Of a DNA stretch of 64,000 nt, positions 43,216 through 52,894 are shown one piece after another. The notes beneath the pieces are model-generated. The model was not told the origin of the DNA. It did not search any database and worked only from the letters and a program-made list of their open reading frames with translations. A program made the position numbers and the translations under genes. Position 1 is the stretch's first letter; the number at the start of each line of letters is the position of its first letter. The DNA is from UBA11400 sp964473555 (GTDB lineage: Bacteria > Bacteroidota > Rhodothermia > Balneolales > HLUCCA01), in assembly GCA_964473555.1 (NCBI GenBank), contig CAYYPL010000006.1, positions 62,001-126,000 of the forward strand, in the 5' to 3' direction.

Positions 43216-43962
43216 ATGAAGCGTATCACAACTGTTTTACTACTACTCTCTTGCCTCTATCTTCCCGCCTTCAGTCAAGATGCTACCGAAATTATGCGTC
43301 GCTCCGATGCCCATCTTCGCGGCGAATCCACTACCGCCGAAGTCACCATGTTTATCGTGCGTCCCAACTGGACACGCTCCGTTTCCATGAAATCGTGGTC
43401 ACGTGGGACAGACTTCTCCATGATTCTGATCACAGCTCCGGCCCGTGACAAGGGCACAGCATTCCTGAAACGCCAGAACGAAATCTGGAACTGGGTTCCC
43501 TCTATCGGCCGATCCGTCAAAATGCCGCCATCCATGATGATGCAGTCGTGGATGGGATCGGACTTTACCAACGATGATCTGGTGCGGGAATCATCCGCTG
43601 TGAACGACTACACCCATACATTGGTGCGCTCAGAACAATTGAACGGAGCCGAGGTCTATGTGATCGATATGACTCCAAAACCCGACGCCGCCGTGGTCTG
43701 GGGACGCGTCCGAACGTTCATCACCAAGAATCATTACAACCAGATGCGCACCGAGTTTTATGACGAATTCGACGAATTGGTGTCCGTGATGACCGCTTCC
43801 GACCTCAAAACCTTCGATGGTCGCGTACTTCCCTCCCGAATGGAGATCGCTCCGATCGACAAACCCGGACAAAGCACCATTTTGGTCTACGAATCGTTGA
43901 AGTACAACGTAAATAACCCCGAATCCTTTTTCTCCGTGCAAAACATGAGACGCCTGGAATGA
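43216..43962 (+). CDS. LolA-like outer-membrane lipoprotein-sorting protein
   Basis: 248 residues with signal peptide MKRITTVLLLLSCLYLPAFSQ. The rest follows the LolA_like/DUF-type sorting family: ATEIMRRSDAHLRGESTTAEVTM, FSMILITAPARDKGTAFL, IWNWVPSIGRSVKMPPSMM, SWMGSDFTNDDLVRES and RMEIAPIDKPGQSTIL. It is a half-open beta-barrel lipid/lipoprotein carrier in the periplasm. Its stop overlaps the start of the first permease (ATGA), and two permeases and an ATPase follow, so it likely works with that ABC exporter. Confidence 0.9.
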   Translation: MKRITTVLLLLSCLYLPAFSQDATEIMRRSDAHLRGESTTAEVTMFIVRPNWTRSVSMKSWSRGTDFSMILITAPARDKGTAFLKRQNEIWNWVPSIGRSVKMPPSMMMQSWMGSDFTNDDLVRESSAVNDYTHTLVRSEQLNGAEVYVIDMTPKPDAAVVWGRVRTFITKNHYNQMRTEFYDEFDELVSVMTASDLKTFDGRVLPSRMEIAPIDKPGQSTILVYESLKYNVNNPESFFSVQNMRRLE

Positions 43963-45182
43963 AACTGCTGCTGAAACTGGCCTGGCGCAACATCGGTCGA
44001 AACCGGCGCCGAACCCTGATCACGACTTCGTCGATCGTGATGGCCGTGATGTTGTCGATTGTGATGGGATCGATGCAGTATGGATCCTACGACCAGATGA
44101 TCGACAACTCCGTGGGTAGTTTCGTGGGACACCTGCAAGTTCAGCATCCCGAATACCTCGATGAACCCACTCTCGACAACAGCTTCGCGGCCGACACTAC
44201 CTGGCTATCACAGATCAACGCCACAGATGGAATCACGGCGGCAATCCCTCGTATCGACGCGTACGCCCTCGCTGCCGGACAAAACCGATCCCGGGCCACG
44301 ATGGTCATCGGAATCGATCCCGAACTTGAGTATGTACTCAGCGATCCCGAGTCAAAACTGGTCGACGGCACCTACTTCACCTCCGATACGTCTCATGCTG
44401 TAATCATCACCGAGGGACTGGCGACGTTTCTGAATGTATCCGTAGGTGATTCGCTGGTGCTTCTCGGACAAGGCTACCAGGGCATGAGCGCTAACGGACT
44501 CTTCCCCATCCAGGGCATCATCCGATTCGGACTCCCCGAACTCAACAAGGGACTCGTGTATCTGCCCATCGCCCAGGCCCGTGAACTATATGCCATGCCC
44601 GAACTCGCCACCTCAGTGTCAATCATACTCGATCGCCCGGCCCAACTTGAGTCCATGCAGTCACGCATCCGAAACATGGTACCTTCAGAACTCGCTGTAC
44701 ATGGTTGGCCCGTGCTCATGCCCGACCTCGTTCAAGCCATCGAAGTCGACTATGCCAGCTCATTCCTGATACTTGCCATCCTGTATCTCGTGGTCGGATT
44801 CGGAATTCTGGGCACGGTACTGATGATGACCACCGAACGTCGGTTCGAATTTGGTGTTTTGCTTTCCATCGGCACACCGCGCGGAACGCTTTCCAGCGTT
44901 TTTGTCATCGAAATGTTTATGATCACCCTACTTGGTGCCGGACTCGGGATGCTACTCAGCCTTCCGGTCGTCTTCTGGTTTCATTTTAATCCAATCTACT
45001 TTTCCGGCGAAATGGCCGAAACCATTTTGCAATTTGGGATGGAGCCTTACCTCAGATTCTCGACGGACCCATCCCTGTTTCTGCTGCATGCGACCATCGT
45101 TTTCGTCCTGACCATGATCATCTCTCTGTATCCCATCTGGCACCTCAACCGGATGCAACCCATAACCGCAATGAGGCGCTGA
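43959..45182 (+). CDS. LolC/FtsX-type ABC permease 1
   Basis: 407 residues with the MacB/FtsX plan: N-terminal helix LLLKLAWRNIGRNRRRTLITTSSIVMAVMLSIVMG, a large periplasmic domain (about 50-265), then three helices (FLILAILYLVVGFGILGTVLMM, FVIEMFMITLLGAGLGMLLS, LHATIVFVLTMIISLYPIW) and the end RMQPITAMRR. Coupled by ATGA to the LolA-like gene and 1 bp from the second permease. Confidence 0.93.
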   Translation: MKLLLKLAWRNIGRNRRRTLITTSSIVMAVMLSIVMGSMQYGSYDQMIDNSVGSFVGHLQVQHPEYLDEPTLDNSFAADTTWLSQINATDGITAAIPRIDAYALAAGQNRSRATMVIGIDPELEYVLSDPESKLVDGTYFTSDTSHAVIITEGLATFLNVSVGDSLVLLGQGYQGMSANGLFPIQGIIRFGLPELNKGLVYLPIAQARELYAMPELATSVSIILDRPAQLESMQSRIRNMVPSELAVHGWPVLMPDLVQAIEVDYASSFLILAILYLVVGFGILGTVLMMTTERRFEFGVLLSIGTPRGTLSSVFVIEMFMITLLGAGLGMLLSLPVVFWFHFNPIYFSGEMAETILQFGMEPYLRFSTDPSLFLLHATIVFVLTMIISLYPIWHLNRMQPITAMRR

Positions 45183-45183
45183 T

Positions 45184-46413
45184 ATGTCACTGTTAGCCCT
45201 GATCCGTCTCAGCTGGAAAAACGTGTGGCGCAATAAAGTCCGCAGCAGCGTGGTCATCATTTCGGTGATCCTGGCGACCTGGTCGAGCATATTCCTGATG
45301 GCATTCTACAACGGCATGACGTTGCAATTCGTCCGCGACCAACTGGTCAACTATACCAGCCACATACAGATAAATGATCCACGTTACGTGGATGAGTCTA
45401 TGCCGGGATATTTTATAAACAACGAAATGTCGGTGCTCACTTCCGTCCGACAACTGCCATTCGTTCAGGTCGCAACGCCCCGGACCGTGGTACATGGCTT
45501 GGCTTCTTCGGCCACGGGCAACTACGGAGTCTCGATCCAGGGCGTACATCCTGACCAGGAAAAATCCACCACCCGGATTCATGATTACCTCGTGGAGGGA
45601 GACTATTTCGAAACCCAGGTGCGGAATCCAGTCATCATCGGACAAGAGCTGGCGCACCGGCTCCAGGTAGAATTGCGATCCCGCATCGTACTGACCTTCC
45701 AGGACACCTCCGGAACCATCACAGCCGGCGCGTTTAGGGTCATCGGAATCCTGAAAACTCCGAATTCAGCCTACAACGAACAAAGCATTCTGGTTCAGGC
45801 TCCGGACCTTCAGCGGCTCATCGGAGTTCCCAACGCTGCCCACGAAATCGTGGTGCTGGTCGATGACTTCACAAAAGCGGGAGTCTATGCCCAGCAAATA
45901 GACTCGGTACTGGGTGGAAAACTGTCTGTCCGCACCTGGGGAGAAGTCTCGCCCGTGCTTCAGTACGTCGACAGCAACATGGATGTCTCGATGTACACCA
46001 TCGTGGTGATCATCATCATCGCGTTGTGCTTCAGCATCATCAATACCATGCTCATGGCCGTGCTCGAACGCACTCACGAACTCGGCATGCTTCAGGCCAT
46101 CGGACTCGACAAACCCCGAACCTTTGCCATGATCATGCTCGAAACCCTGTTCCTGACCATGGTCGGCGCGCCGTTCGGATTTCTGCTCAGCTGGGGATTC
46201 ATCAACTACTACGGCGAACATGGAATCGATCTGAGTATGTTCTCAAAAGGGCTCGAAATGTACGGATTCGACTCCATCATTTACACCGAGCTTCACCTGA
46301 GTTACTTCATCAATCTGACACTGATTATGCTCGTGGCCACACTGATTTCAGCGGTGTATCCGGCCGTCAAAGTGCTCAAACTGCAGGCTGTAGAAGCCAT
46401 GCGCAAATTATAG
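45184..46413 (+). CDS. LolC/FtsX-type ABC permease 2
   Basis: 409 residues, paralogue of the preceding gene: LIRLSWKNVWRNKVRSSVVIISVILATWSSIFL, periplasmic MacB-PCD domain, VVIIIIALCFSIINTMLMAVLERTHELGMLQAIGL, and the closing KLQAVEAMRKL. Two different permeases probably form a heterodimer as in LolCE. Confidence 0.93.
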   Translation: MSLLALIRLSWKNVWRNKVRSSVVIISVILATWSSIFLMAFYNGMTLQFVRDQLVNYTSHIQINDPRYVDESMPGYFINNEMSVLTSVRQLPFVQVATPRTVVHGLASSATGNYGVSIQGVHPDQEKSTTRIHDYLVEGDYFETQVRNPVIIGQELAHRLQVELRSRIVLTFQDTSGTITAGAFRVIGILKTPNSAYNEQSILVQAPDLQRLIGVPNAAHEIVVLVDDFTKAGVYAQQIDSVLGGKLSVRTWGEVSPVLQYVDSNMDVSMYTIVVIIIIALCFSIINTMLMAVLERTHELGMLQAIGLDKPRTFAMIMLETLFLTMVGAPFGFLLSWGFINYYGEHGIDLSMFSKGLEMYGFDSIIYTELHLSYFINLTLIMLVATLISAVYPAVKVLKLQAVEAMRKL

Positions 46414-46421
46414 GAGAATGC

Positions 46422-47105
<684 letters not shown>

Positions 47106-47117
47106 ACAGCCAGCTTT

Positions 47118-47299
47118 ACCCACTCCCCACTCCCCACTCCCCACTTCCCACTACCCACTACCCACTACCCACTACCCACTCCCCACTTCCCACTACCCAC
47201 TCCCCACTTCCCACTACCCACTACCCACTACCCACTACCCACTACCCACTCCCCACTCCCCACTCCCCACTCCCCACTCCCTACTTCCCACTTCCTACA
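47118..47299. repeat. Twenty-six CCCACTN heptads within an operon
   Basis: 182 bp equal exactly 26 units of 7 bp, nearly all CCCACT plus A, C or T. It lies between the ABC ATPase stop and the outer-membrane barrel start, 9 bp before the latter. It is the longest tract in the window. Since the unit is 7 bp, gain or loss of units changes spacing and, if translated, frame. Confidence 0.95.
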
Positions 47300-47308
47300 G
47301 CAATACTG

Positions 47309-48520
47309 ATGCACTCTCCACCAAAAACACCTCAAAAAGCCCTTAAGCGAGTCGTTTCGAAGTCAAAACTACCCAAATCCGGCATTTCCCTGGCTTTTTT
47401 GTCCCTTTGGATGGGATTTCAGGTACAAATTTCATTTGCACAACCCGATTTCTGGACCTACCGCGGATACGTAAAAGAACTCGGAGCCCTCAGTTTCACA
47501 GACAATATTGACCAATTTCGATTCGACAACATCATCCATTCTCGGCTCGAAAACAGTTTCAGACTGTCCGAATCCGTTCGGATTCAAGGCGACATCCGAC
47601 TGCGATTATTCAATGGATACACCGTACAGAACTTTCCGGGATACGGTGATGTATTGGCCTCCGACCCAGGATTCCAAGACCTCAGCACCAATCTCTTCGC
47701 CTCTAAAAGAGCCATACTCAACCTGCAATCCGACCGGCTCCACATCGGATTTGAGCGCGGAAACTGGAGTGCTACTGCCGGACGACAACGCCTGAACTGG
47801 GGCAAAACCATGGTCTGGAATCCGAATGACCTGTTCAACACCTACGCCTACCTAGACTTCGACTACGAAGAACGTCCAGGCACCGATGCGATACATATTG
47901 CCTACTCCTGGAGCTACGCTTCCAGCCTCGAAATCGCCTATAAAGCCGTCCGATCCCATGCCGAAACGGTATTTGCCGCCATGTATCGAGGCAGCCTGGG
48001 GACGTATGACGTGCAGTTCCTCTCGGGAAGGTATCAGCGCCACTGGATGGGCGGCGCGGGATGGTCCGGATACCTGGGTACAGCGGGATTCAAAGGCGAG
48101 ATCAGCGTCTTCGTTCCCGACTCAGACCGAGACGCATTTGCTACAGCAAGCATTGGAACCGACTACATGTTCTCCAGCGGCATCTTTACCACCGTAGAGC
48201 TACTTTACAACGGTGGTCATCAGGGCGGAGGATCCAGCCTCGCCGGACTCTCAGCTCCGCCATCCGCTACCGACCTCTTCGTCACCGAGTCCGCCGGATT
48301 CATAAACATCGCCAAAACCGTGAATCCGTTATTAGGCCTTCAGCTCGGCTACCTCGGTGGAATCAGCGATCCGCTACACATCTTCATCCCCCAACTCACC
48401 TACTCCCTCGCCCAAAACCTCGACCTGCTCATCCTCGCCCAATTCTCCGGAGGAAGCACCATCAAAACCTACACCCGCCACACCAATGCGGTGTACGTAA
48501 GAGTTAAATGGGTGTTTTAG
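47309..48520 (+). CDS. Outer-membrane beta-barrel protein of the Lol-like operon
   Basis: 403 residues. A long, basic N-terminal stretch precedes the signal-like helix (ISLAFLSLWMGFQVQISFAQ), so the true start may be later (ATG of MGFQ is too late). Mature part is rich in alternating strands with aromatic ends: RIQGDIRLRLFNGYT, GFERGNWSATAGRQRLNWGKTMVWNPNDLFNTYAYLDFDYEERPG, and it ends VRVKWVF, the terminal aromatic of a barrel. The WGKTMVWNPNDLF motif resembles DUF1302/porin-like proteins that often accompany RND or LolA-like proteins. The substrate is unknown. Confidence 0.82.
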   Translation: MHSPPKTPQKALKRVVSKSKLPKSGISLAFLSLWMGFQVQISFAQPDFWTYRGYVKELGALSFTDNIDQFRFDNIIHSRLENSFRLSESVRIQGDIRLRLFNGYTVQNFPGYGDVLASDPGFQDLSTNLFASKRAILNLQSDRLHIGFERGNWSATAGRQRLNWGKTMVWNPNDLFNTYAYLDFDYEERPGTDAIHIAYSWSYASSLEIAYKAVRSHAETVFAAMYRGSLGTYDVQFLSGRYQRHWMGGAGWSGYLGTAGFKGEISVFVPDSDRDAFATASIGTDYMFSSGIFTTVELLYNGGHQGGGSSLAGLSAPPSATDLFVTESAGFINIAKTVNPLLGLQLGYLGGISDPLHIFIPQLTYSLAQNLDLLILAQFSGGSTIKTYTRHTNAVYVRVKWVF

Positions 48521-48649
48521 TAGGAAGTGGGGAGTAGGAAGTGGGGAGTGGATTGATATCAGCCAATGCCCTAAACATAAATATTGACTTATATTGATTT
48601 GATTTAAAGATATACTACCTTTTCATTCGAACAATTAAAGCACGCAAAA

Positions 48650-48784
48650 ATGAAAAAACAGAATAAACGAAACCAAGATAAAATCAGTTTAATCCTCAAC
48701 CGCTCTCAGTATTTGAAGACTAAGTGCAGAAGTTCAATTTCTAATCAAGAAATCATGGACGATATCACTATTGGAAGGCCATAG
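48650..48784 (+). CDS. Possible 44-residue basic peptide
   Basis: ATG to TAG frame beginning MKKQNKRNQDKISLIL and ending DDITIGRP, with a high Lys/Arg content. Composition is A+T-rich and unlike its neighbours. No family recognised and no strong Shine-Dalgarno, so this is only a candidate. Confidence 0.25.
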   Translation: MKKQNKRNQDKISLILNRSQYLKTKCRSSISNQEIMDDITIGRP

Positions 48785-48832
48785 TCCAGCTTTCCTAAGC
48801 TACTGGATGTCACTATCTACGTACCCAACTAG

Positions 48833-48978
48833 CTACATGAACTTCCTCTGCAACCACGCCAAAGTCCTCTGCATATCTTCGTTGTAACTCACTTTGGGCT
48901 CCCAGCCGATTTTTTCCTTAGCTTTGGTAGTTGGGAAAGAAATCCGCTGGGCAACTAACCCATCTGCCTTTTGAACCA
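48833..48978 (-). pseudogene. C-terminal fragment of an NAD-dependent epimerase/dehydratase
   Basis: The minus strand gives ISFPTTKAKEKIGWEPKV, then SYNEDMQRTLAWLQRKF and a stop. This is the typical end of sugar-nucleotide epimerases (SKAKxxLGWxPKVSxxEGLxxTxxW). Upstream the frame is lost. It is a leftover of a deleted gene at the edge of the hipBA island. Confidence 0.7.
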
Positions 48979-48984
48979 ATTACC

Positions 48985-49174
48985 TCCCATATTTGGATAC
49001 ATGGTTAAAATTTCTACATTATTTTGTATGACTTATCATTCATAAAGTATTATTATAAACAATTAAGACTGATATTTCATACATAAAAACTATTTATGCA
49101 TATTTATTGACATTGATTACAATACTTATTTTATTGTATCGTTATTCATTCATATATTTATAATTACATACATA
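48985..49174 (+). promoter_or_regulatory. A+T-rich hipBA promoter region with TTATTCATTCATA repeats
   Basis: Very A+T-rich upstream region. TTATTCATTCATA occurs at 49142-49154 and again at 49183-49195 within the first hipB codons; a close form TTATCATTCATA is at 49033-49044. The two exact copies are 41 bp apart (about four helical turns) and flank the start codon, as expected for an autoregulatory HipB operator. Confidence 0.5.
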
Positions 49175-49522
49175 ATGAACGATTATTCATTCATAGACTG
49201 GCATTCAATGAGCGATGAAGCTTTAACAGCTTACATTGGTAAATTCGTGCGCCACCATCGCCTGGAGCAGAACAAAACACAGGAAGTTTTATCATACGAA
49301 GCTGGTATTAGTCGATCTACGTTGAGCCTTTTGGAAAGAGGGGAAACGGTTACCCTGGCTACTCTTATTCAGGTGCTACGTGTTCTGGATCAGCTTCATG
49401 TTATGAATGCCTTTGAGGTTCGAAAAACAATCAGTCCGATTGAACTGGCAAAAGAAGAGCAAGCCAGAAGAAAAAGAGCAAGGAAGTCCAGCTCAAGTTC
49501 ATCCGAAACATATGATTGGTAA
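49175..49522 (+). CDS. hipB: HipB-like antitoxin (XRE-type HTH)
   Basis: 115 residues. The HTH is IGKFVRHHRLEQNKTQEVLSYEAGISRSTLSLLERGETVTLATLIQVLRVL (about 22-75), typical Xre/Cro fold. The C-terminal tail is basic and Ser-rich. HipB neutralises HipA and represses the operon. The hipA start lies 3 bp after its stop. It is A+T-richer than surrounding housekeeping genes. Confidence 0.92.
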   Translation: MNDYSFIDWHSMSDEALTAYIGKFVRHHRLEQNKTQEVLSYEAGISRSTLSLLERGETVTLATLIQVLRVLDQLHVMNAFEVRKTISPIELAKEEQARRKRARKSSSSSSETYDW

Positions 49523-49525
49523 GGC

Positions 49526-50827
49526 ATGAATACAGCGTTCGTTAAAATATGGGGACAGTTGGTCGGAGCAGTCGCCTGGGATCCAGCTTCCGGATATGCG
49601 ACATTTGAATATGATTCTACATTCAAAAACAAGGGATGGGATTTGTCACCCCTACAGATACCCTTAAAAGCAGCTACAAACCGTTTTAGTTTTCCTGCAT
49701 TACGTAAGAAACCACAGGCCGAACAGGACACGTTCAAGGGCTTGCCGGGCTTGTTGGCCGATGCATTACCCGACCGCTATGGAAGCGACCTGATCAATAT
49801 GTGGCTGGCGAAACAAGGTCGCCCTCAAAACAGCATGAATCCAGTGGAAACTCTGTGTTTCATCGGAACTCGTGGAATGGGTGCACTTGAGTTTGAACCT
49901 AGTATTATGACAGAAACCAAGCGTAGTTTTTCGGTTGAAATTGATAGTTTAGTTGAGGTAGCCAGCAAAATGCTCAACAAAAAGGAAGTTTTCGGCACCA
50001 ATTTAAAAGAGGATGAAGAAAAAGCAATTAAGGAAATTGTCCGCATCGGAACGTCTGCTGGTGGAGCACGACCCAAAGCCGTCATCGCGTTCAACGAAAA
50101 GACGGGTGATGTGAAATCCGGACAAACCAATGCACCCAAAGGATATGAACATTGGCTGATTAAACTGGATGGAGTGAGTGACATTCAACTGGGTTCAAGC
50201 CAGGGATACGGACGCGTTGAGATAGCCTACTACAACATGGCGACCGCATGTGGGATTACCATGATGCCATCCAGATTACTCGAAGAAAACGGTAGGGCCC
50301 ACTTCATGACAAAACGATTTGATCGTGATGGTGGTAGCACCAAACATCATATCCAAACGTTCTGCGCCATTAAGCACTTTGACTACAACCTTGTCACTAG
50401 TTTCAGTTATGAACAACTCTTTCAGACTATGCGTGAACTCAGGCTCCCTTATCCCGAGGCGGAGCAAATGTTCAGAAGAATGGTTTTCAATGTCTTGGCT
50501 CGCAACTGCGACGACCACACCAAAAACTTTGCCTTCCGATTAAAGAAAGATGGAAAATGGGAATTGTCGCCGGCCTATGACGTATGCCATGCGTATCAAC
50601 CAAAACACAAATGGGTCAGCCAACATGCGTTAAGCATCAATGGGAAAAGATCAAACATCACCAAAGATGACCTGCTGATCATAGGGAAATCCATAAAACA
50701 CAAAAAGGCCGATGACACCATTGATGAAATCAATAGCATGATAAAAAAATGGAAATCCTTTGCCGACGAGGTCCAGGTATCACCCAAACTCCGAGACGCC
50801 ATCGCTTCAACGCTGATACATCTTTAA
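49526..50827 (+). CDS. hipA: HipA-like serine/threonine kinase toxin
   Basis: 433 residues, full length. The subdomain-1 segment LPGLLADALPDRYG, the phosphate-loop IGTSAGGARPKAVIAF (about 174-189), the catalytic loop NVLARNCDDHTKNFAF (Asp329/Asp330) and the metal-binding SPAYDVCHAY (Asp352) are all present. E. coli HipA phosphorylates glutamyl-tRNA synthetase and causes persistence; the target here is unknown. Forms a standard hipBA operon. Ends 4 bp into the convergent HTH antitoxin gene. Confidence 0.95.
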   Translation: MNTAFVKIWGQLVGAVAWDPASGYATFEYDSTFKNKGWDLSPLQIPLKAATNRFSFPALRKKPQAEQDTFKGLPGLLADALPDRYGSDLINMWLAKQGRPQNSMNPVETLCFIGTRGMGALEFEPSIMTETKRSFSVEIDSLVEVASKMLNKKEVFGTNLKEDEEKAIKEIVRIGTSAGGARPKAVIAFNEKTGDVKSGQTNAPKGYEHWLIKLDGVSDIQLGSSQGYGRVEIAYYNMATACGITMMPSRLLEENGRAHFMTKRFDRDGGSTKHHIQTFCAIKHFDYNLVTSFSYEQLFQTMRELRLPYPEAEQMFRRMVFNVLARNCDDHTKNFAFRLKKDGKWELSPAYDVCHAYQPKHKWVSQHALSINGKRSNITKDDLLIIGKSIKHKKADDTIDEINSMIKKWKSFADEVQVSPKLRDAIASTLIHL

Positions 50828-51345
50828 ACCGCTCCCCGCTCATCCCAGTCCACAGATTTCTCATTAAACTGATGCACAGCTTCATGAAGTTTATCTTTAT
50901 AGAAGACTTCAAACCACAACGCTGCGGAGAAACTCCCCACAGATTTATATGTGTTCAGAGCGTGTATGGTCAATTTTGATACAAACTCCATATTTGGTTC
51001 TCTATGCCCATTGATAAACTGGCTCAGAACTACTCCAGATATCCCCACTTCCATTGCAAAGTCTAGTCGCTTCTTATACAGAACATCGACATAGATCTCC
51101 AAAAACTCAGAAAACCTGGCTTCTGATTCATAAGACTGATCTTTTAGATAGCTATTCATCTTGTATTTCAATTGAAGTAGTCGAGCTTTTCGGATGTCTG
51201 CATCCGTGAGTTTCTTCATTTGATTGACACGATATTGCATTAGCTCAACTGCCTCAGAAACCAGATTCAGATGCTCAAAATTTTGTGATGAAACCCCAAA
51301 TTCAGGGTCTAAAAGTCCAGTCTTTTTACGCTTAGTCATGATCAT
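50824..51345 (-). CDS. HTH-domain protein, probable antitoxin of a second TA pair
   Basis: 173 residues. The C-terminal half has an Xre-like helix-turn-helix (KKRLDFAMEVGISGVVLSQFINGHREPNMEFVSKLTIHAL, about 92-130), preceded by a helical region (AVELMQYRVNQMKKLTDADIRKARLLQLKYKMNSYL). Its start overlaps the upstream GNAT-like gene by 14 bp, indicating coupled translation. It converges on hipA with a 4-bp overlap. Antitoxin role is inferred from context. Confidence 0.7.
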   Translation of the reverse strand: MIMTKRKKTGLLDPEFGVSSQNFEHLNLVSEAVELMQYRVNQMKKLTDADIRKARLLQLKYKMNSYLKDQSYESEARFSEFLEIYVDVLYKKRLDFAMEVGISGVVLSQFINGHREPNMEFVSKLTIHALNTYKSVGSFSAALWFEVFYKDKLHEAVHQFNEKSVDWDERGAV

Positions 51346-51799
51346 ACTCCTCGATTAATTTGAACATCTCTGAAATTGTCAGACAGAGTAATCTGCCGAC
51401 CTGAAGGAAATGGTATTTTTCAACATAATGAGACAATAGCACTGTCTTTGGAACCACTATTACACATGCTTTTTCACCAAAATCTTCAATCGCTAGACTA
51501 CTTACATGTGTGATCAAGTTTCCAATTATCCGATCATACTTCTTATGCCTACCAAGATTATGTTTCGAAACTGAAAGAAGCCTGATTTTGTATATCCATT
51601 CCGTTTGAAACACCTCCACCGACGCTAAACCCAGGATTTCCCCAGAATCAGTACGGCACAGTTTTAGAACCGTATAGTTTTGCTCCTGACTCCAGTCAAA
51701 AAAGAATTCCCCACCAGAAAGAGTTTCCAACTCAACCTGTTGTACCTCAGCAACATAAACATCGTGTTGAATTCTGTTTCTGATTTCTTCGATATACAT
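51332..51799 (-). CDS. GNAT-like protein, probable toxin of a second TA pair
   Basis: 155 residues. The order of elements suits a GNAT acetyltransferase: a strand QNYTVLKLCRTDSGEILGLASVEVF, a middle KIRLLSVSKHNLGRHKKYDRIIGNLITHVSSLA (acetyl-CoA loop position) and VPKTVLLSHYVEKYHFLQVGRLLCL (HYxxxYxF end). The usual Q/R-x-x-G-x-G/A loop is degenerate. It is directly followed by an overlapping HTH gene, as in GNAT-type TA pairs where toxin precedes antitoxin. I do not recognise a named family. Confidence 0.6.
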   Translation of the reverse strand: MYIEEIRNRIQHDVYVAEVQQVELETLSGGEFFFDWSQEQNYTVLKLCRTDSGEILGLASVEVFQTEWIYKIRLLSVSKHNLGRHKKYDRIIGNLITHVSSLAIEDFGEKACVIVVPKTVLLSHYVEKYHFLQVGRLLCLTISEMFKLIEEYDHD

Positions 51800-52067
51800 C
51801 CAAGAATATATACATGTTTACCAATTTTGTAAACTACATATTCACTATTTATTAAATCGTTAAATAATCTAAAGCTCCCTATTAATAATGGGAAAATTAG
51901 AATCTGCTTGTTCGATTGCCTATTTGCCCGCTGGCCAATTGGCCAATTTTATCAACCTCTTCCCAAATCCAATCAATTTCGACCTCCAGCATACCCTAAG
52001 AAGCAGATTTTCAATACATTGGAATCTGGATACAAACTGTTCTTTCTTTAATACTACGGAGGTAACC

Positions 52068-52471
52068 ATGTTAGTTTCCAGGTATAATTCCATGAACGAA
52101 ATGCTGGTCGAAACCCGGCATTACTGGATTGAAGCACTACGGATTTTCCTCGGAGCGCTGATTCTGTTTCGGGGCGTTTGGTTCGCCATGAATGTAGGCG
52201 AGGTGTACAATCGGGTGGATGAAGTCTTTTTCGTATCCGGATTCGTCACTTCACACTATGTCATAACGGTCCATATCGTAGGAGGAATCCTTATCATGAT
52301 CGGACTCCTGACGCGACTGGCAATCCTGTTTCAGCTACCGATTTTCATCGGAGCGATATTCTTTCTATCAGGAAAGGATGTTCTGTTCGGCCTCGATACC
52401 AATCTCGAATTTGCCATCCTGACCCTCGCTCTGCTCGTAGTCTTTTTCTTCTACGGCGCCGGAAAATGGTC
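52068..52471 (+). CDS. DoxX family membrane protein (3' end lost in assembly gap)
   Basis: 135 residues are visible from the ATG at 52068, which has GGAGG 5 bp upstream (52058-52062). DoxX signature: EALRIFLGALILFRGVWFAMN, YVITVHIVGGILIMIGLLTRLAILFQLPIFIGAIFF and FAILTLALLVVFFFYGAGKW. The frame runs into the N block, so the C terminus is missing. An earlier open stretch (51888-52067) consists of low-complexity DNA and is not coding. Confidence 0.88.
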
Positions 52472-52571
52472 NNNNNNNNNNNNNNNNNNNNNNNNNNNNN
52501 NNNNNNNNNNNNNNNNNNNNNNNNNNNNNNNNNNNNNNNNNNNNNNNNNNNNNNNNNNNNNNNNNNNNNNN
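52472..52571. other. Assembly gap (100 N)
   Basis: Exactly 100 undetermined bases, the standard placeholder length for a scaffold join; the real distance is unknown. The reading frames on either side are unrelated (DoxX before, MNT after). Confidence 0.99.
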
Positions 52572-52847
52572 ACCTCTCAACAAGAACATATCATAAAGTC
52601 TGTAATTCAGAAGATTAACCCATCGTTTGTTGGTGTATTTGGATCCTATGCACGTGGCGATAATAGTAGCAATAGCGACCTCGATATCCTGATTGATTTC
52701 AATTCTAAAGTAGACCTCCTTGACTTAATAGGATTGGAACAAGAGCTTTCTGAAACTCTGGGTGTAAAGGTTGATTTAGTCACTAAAAGATCTTTAACTG
52801 ACTCTTTACGACCTTATATTGAGTCGGATCTTATCCAGTTACTATGA
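52572..52847 (+). CDS. MNT-type nucleotidyltransferase antitoxin (5' end lost in gap)
   Basis: 91 residues visible. The GSYARGDNSSNSDLDILID motif (GSxxRGxxxxxSDxDxL) identifies a minimal nucleotidyltransferase of the MNT/MntA class, followed by IGLEQELSETLGVKVDLVT and a C-terminal helix. Partners are HEPN RNases, which MNT proteins AMPylate. Here an ATG overlaps the stop (ATGA at 52844), but that frame (MTKNILHNIN) ends after 10 codons, so no HEPN gene is left. Confidence 0.88.
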   Translation, partial: TSQQEHIIKSVIQKINPSFVGVFGSYARGDNSSNSDLDILIDFNSKVDLLDLIGLEQELSETLGVKVDLVTKRSLTDSLRPYIESDLIQLL

Positions 52848-52894
52848 CTAAAAACATACTTCATAACATAAATTGAAATAACACTCATCAATTC

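Noticed and set aside
47118..47299. CRISPR array
   Set aside because: The tract is a simple 7-bp period repeat without spacers, and no cas genes are present.
51888..52067. N-terminal extension of the DoxX gene
   Set aside because: The extra 60 codons run through heptad-type low-complexity DNA; the ATG at 52068 has a strong Shine-Dalgarno and the family N terminus.
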